Source: Rhodococcus triatomae BKS 15-14 (GTDB taxonomy: Bacteria > Actinomycetota > Actinomycetes > Mycobacteriales > Mycobacteriaceae). From it: a DNA stretch of 64,000 nt. Below are positions 62,432 to 64,000 of the stretch, one piece after another (positions within the stretch are counted from its first letter, which is position 1; every line of letters starts with the position of its first letter). Location of the stretch: positions 1-64,000 of the forward strand of contig AODO01000069.1 in the NCBI GenBank assembly GCA_000341795.1, in the 5' to 3' direction. The notes under the pieces were generated by a model. That model ran no database searches and was not told the DNA's origin. It saw only the letters and a program-made list of their open reading frames with translations. Made by a program: the position numbers and the translations under genes.

Positions 62432-62979
62432 GGCTCCTCACCCCGCTCGACACCGTCGGTCCGGGACGCCTGCGGAGCAATCCGCCCCCCGTAGTAGTCC
62501 TCGTCGGTGGCGCCGGGCGCCATGTCGTGCGGCGGCGGTGCCATGCCGGGTTCGAGCGGGGCGAGCAGTCGATCCTTGCCGAAGATGAGGTCGGCGCGGT
62601 TGTCGTCGACGAGTTCGTCGTAGCTGTCGGTCATGGTCAGGGCCCGGGTGGGGCAGGCCTCGATGCACAACCCGCAGCCGATGCATCGCAGGTAGTTGAT
62701 CTGGTAGACGCGCCCGTACCGCTCACCCGGCGAGTAGCGTTCGTCCTCCGTGTTGTCGGCGCCCTCGACGTAGATCGCGTCGGCCGGGCACGCCCACGCA
62801 CACAGTTCGCACCCGATGCACTTCTCGAGCCCGTCGGGATACCGGTTGAGCTGGTGGCGCCCGTGGTAGCCGGGTGCGGTCGGCGGGCGCTGTTCGGGAT
62901 ACATCTCGGTGTTCGGTTTCTTGAACATCGTCGAGAACGTGACACCGAACCCGGAGACCGAATCGAAGAATCTGGTCAT
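62428..62979 (-). CDS. nuoI: NADH-quinone oxidoreductase subunit I
   Basis: A 183-residue peripheral subunit carrying clusters N6a and N6b. Two 4Fe-4S ferredoxin motifs are clear: [12 protein letters not shown] and [15 protein letters not shown] 62979 overlaps the nuoH stop (ATGA). It passes electrons from the NADH side to NuoB near the quinone site. The acidic tail ([12 protein letters not shown]) is an actinobacterial feature. Confidence 0.96.
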   Translation of the reverse strand: MTRFFDSVSGFGVTFSTMFKKPNTEMYPEQRPPTAPGYHGRHQLNRYPDGLEKCIGCELCAWACPADAIYVEGADNTEDERYSPGERYGRVYQINYLRCIGCGLCIEACPTRALTMTDSYDELVDDNRADLIFGKDRLLAPLEPGMAPPPHDMAPGATDEDYYGGRIAPQASRTDGVERGEEP

Positions 62980-64000
62980 GACGGACCTCCCGACACTCGC
63001 TCGAACGTGGGCAGGCTCTGGCCCGGCAGCGGGGGCACGGGGAACCCGCCCGCCATGGGATCGAACGGCACCGCCGTTGCGGGATCGAACTGCTCGCCCA
63101 CCGGCGTTTCGGCGACGACGGCACCGCTTCGCCTCCGCCGCAGGATGTTCCATGCCAGTGCGGCCAGGCCGAGGGCCACGATCACGCCACCGACGACGAG
63201 GGTGACGGCGCGGGCGTCGTGACCCTCCATGCGCAACGCCTTCGCGGTGGCCACCAGCATCACCCAGACCAGGGACGCCGGGATGAGCACCTTCCAGCCG
63301 AGGTTCATGAACTGGTCGTAGCGCAGTCGCGGCAGGGTCGCGCGCAGCCAGATGAACACGAAGAGGAAGGCCCACACCTTCGCGACGAACCAGAGCACCG
63401 GCCACCATCCGCTGTTGGCGCCGTCCCAGAGGCTGATCGGCCACGGCGCGTGCCATCCGCCGAGGAACAGGGTCGTCGCGAGCGCGGAGACGGTGACCAT
63501 GTTGATGTACTCGGCGAGCATGAACATCGCGAAACGGAGCGAGGAGTACTCGGTGTGGAAGCCGCCGACGAGTTCGCCTTCCGCCTCGGGCAGGTCGAAC
63601 GGCGCCCGGTTCGTCTCGCCGACCATGGAGGTCACGTAGATCAGGAAGGACGGCAGCAGCAGGAAGACGTACCAGGTTCCGACCTGCGACTCGACGATCC
63701 CGGAGGTGCTCATGGTGCCCGCGTCGAGGAAGACCGCCGCGAACGACAGGCCCATCGCGACCTCGTAGGAGATGACCTGCGCGGTGGAACGCAGGCCACC
63801 GAGCAGCGGGTACGTCGATCCGGAGGCCCAGCCGGCGAGCACGATGCCGTACACGCCGACGGAGGTGACGGCCAGGACGTACAGGACGGCGACCTGCAGG
63901 TCGGTGAGCTGCAGCGGGGTGCGGTGCCCGAAGATCGACACCTCCGGGCCGAACGGGATGACGGCGAACGCCATGATCGCGGGGACGATCGAGATGATCG
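62976..64000 (-). CDS. nuoH: NADH-quinone oxidoreductase subunit H, C-terminal part (cut by window edge)
   Basis: Membrane subunit forming the quinone-entry channel of complex I. The 5' end lies beyond base 64000; the frame is open to the edge (upstream of [12 protein letters not shown]). Visible are [43 protein letters not shown] with the conserved acidic quinone-site loop, and [18 protein letters not shown]. The C-terminus has an extended Pro/Gly-rich tail ([13 protein letters not shown]). Confidence 0.95.
   Translation of the reverse strand, partial: IISIVPAIMAFAVIPFGPEVSIFGHRTPLQLTDLQVAVLYVLAVTSVGVYGIVLAGWASGSTYPLLGGLRSTAQVISYEVAMGLSFAAVFLDAGTMSTSGIVESQVGTWYVFLLLPSFLIYVTSMVGETNRAPFDLPEAEGELVGGFHTEYSSLRFAMFMLAEYINMVTVSALATTLFLGGWHAPWPISLWDGANSGWWPVLWFVAKVWAFLFVFIWLRATLPRLRYDQFMNLGWKVLIPASLVWVMLVATAKALRMEGHDARAVTLVVGGVIVALGLAALAWNILRRRRSGAVVAETPVGEQFDPATAVPFDPMAGGFPVPPLPGQSLPTFERVSGGPS

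Overview
The window is high-GC actinobacterial chromosome, most likely Rhodococcus or a close mycolic-acid relative. This rests on a type II cholesterol oxidase very like the Brevibacterium/Rhodococcus enzyme, an Rv1273c/Rv1272c-type ABC exporter pair, an MTB12-like antigen, a small Rpf, an actinobacterial-type LeuA regulatory domain, a DUF4185 protein, an IdeR-type iron box, and frequent GTG starts with ATGA/GTGA overlaps. No tRNA, rRNA, CRISPR array or prophage was seen. The only mobile element is a solo TnpB.

Layout. 0-9.3 kb: acyl-CoA dehydrogenase (cut by the window edge) divergent from a TetR regulator and an acrylyl-CoA-reductase-type oxidoreductase; a 34-aa ORF; amidohydrolase; RNase H; enoyl-CoA hydratase; alanine dehydrogenase; cholesterol oxidase; TnpB element. 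9.2-16 kb: MMPL transporter, YdcF-type secreted protein, gpsA, two related secreted DUF11-like proteins, and a leader-peptide-controlled stand-alone LeuA regulatory domain. 16-29.5 kb: P-type ATPase, heterodimeric ABC exporter, a large inverted repeat, DUF4185 protein, ABC1 kinase and a large LuxR-type ATPase regulator. 29.6-34.8 kb: a run of secreted or membrane lipid-active genes (two related membrane proteins, small secreted protein, secretory lipase, alpha/beta hydrolase, rhomboid-like protein). 34.8-41.9 kb: fused E1 alpha/beta 2-oxoacid dehydrogenase, VOC protein, two SDR loci (one decayed), nitrobindin, CoA-transferase, esterase. 41.9-44.8 kb: iron-box-controlled MTB12-like gene plus siderophore-binding lipoprotein, and an rpf gene behind a perfect CRP-type site.

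44.8-55.6 kb, minus strand, is the most interesting region: an eight-gene, almost gap-free operon matching the lipstatin logic LstA-LstB-LstC-(small membrane protein)-LstD-LstE-LstF, followed by an MMPL exporter. A large KAS-III with a Cys-His-Asn triad pairs with a small KAS-III that lacks the triad but keeps a Glu. Then come an OleC-type AMP ligase, an OleD-type reductase, a C-A-T NRPS and a formyltransferase. The prediction is an N-formyl-aminoacyl beta-lactone lipid made by head-to-head condensation of two acyl-CoAs and exported by the MMPL protein.

56.2-64 kb: the distal half of the respiratory complex I operon, nuoH (cut) to nuoN, on the minus strand.
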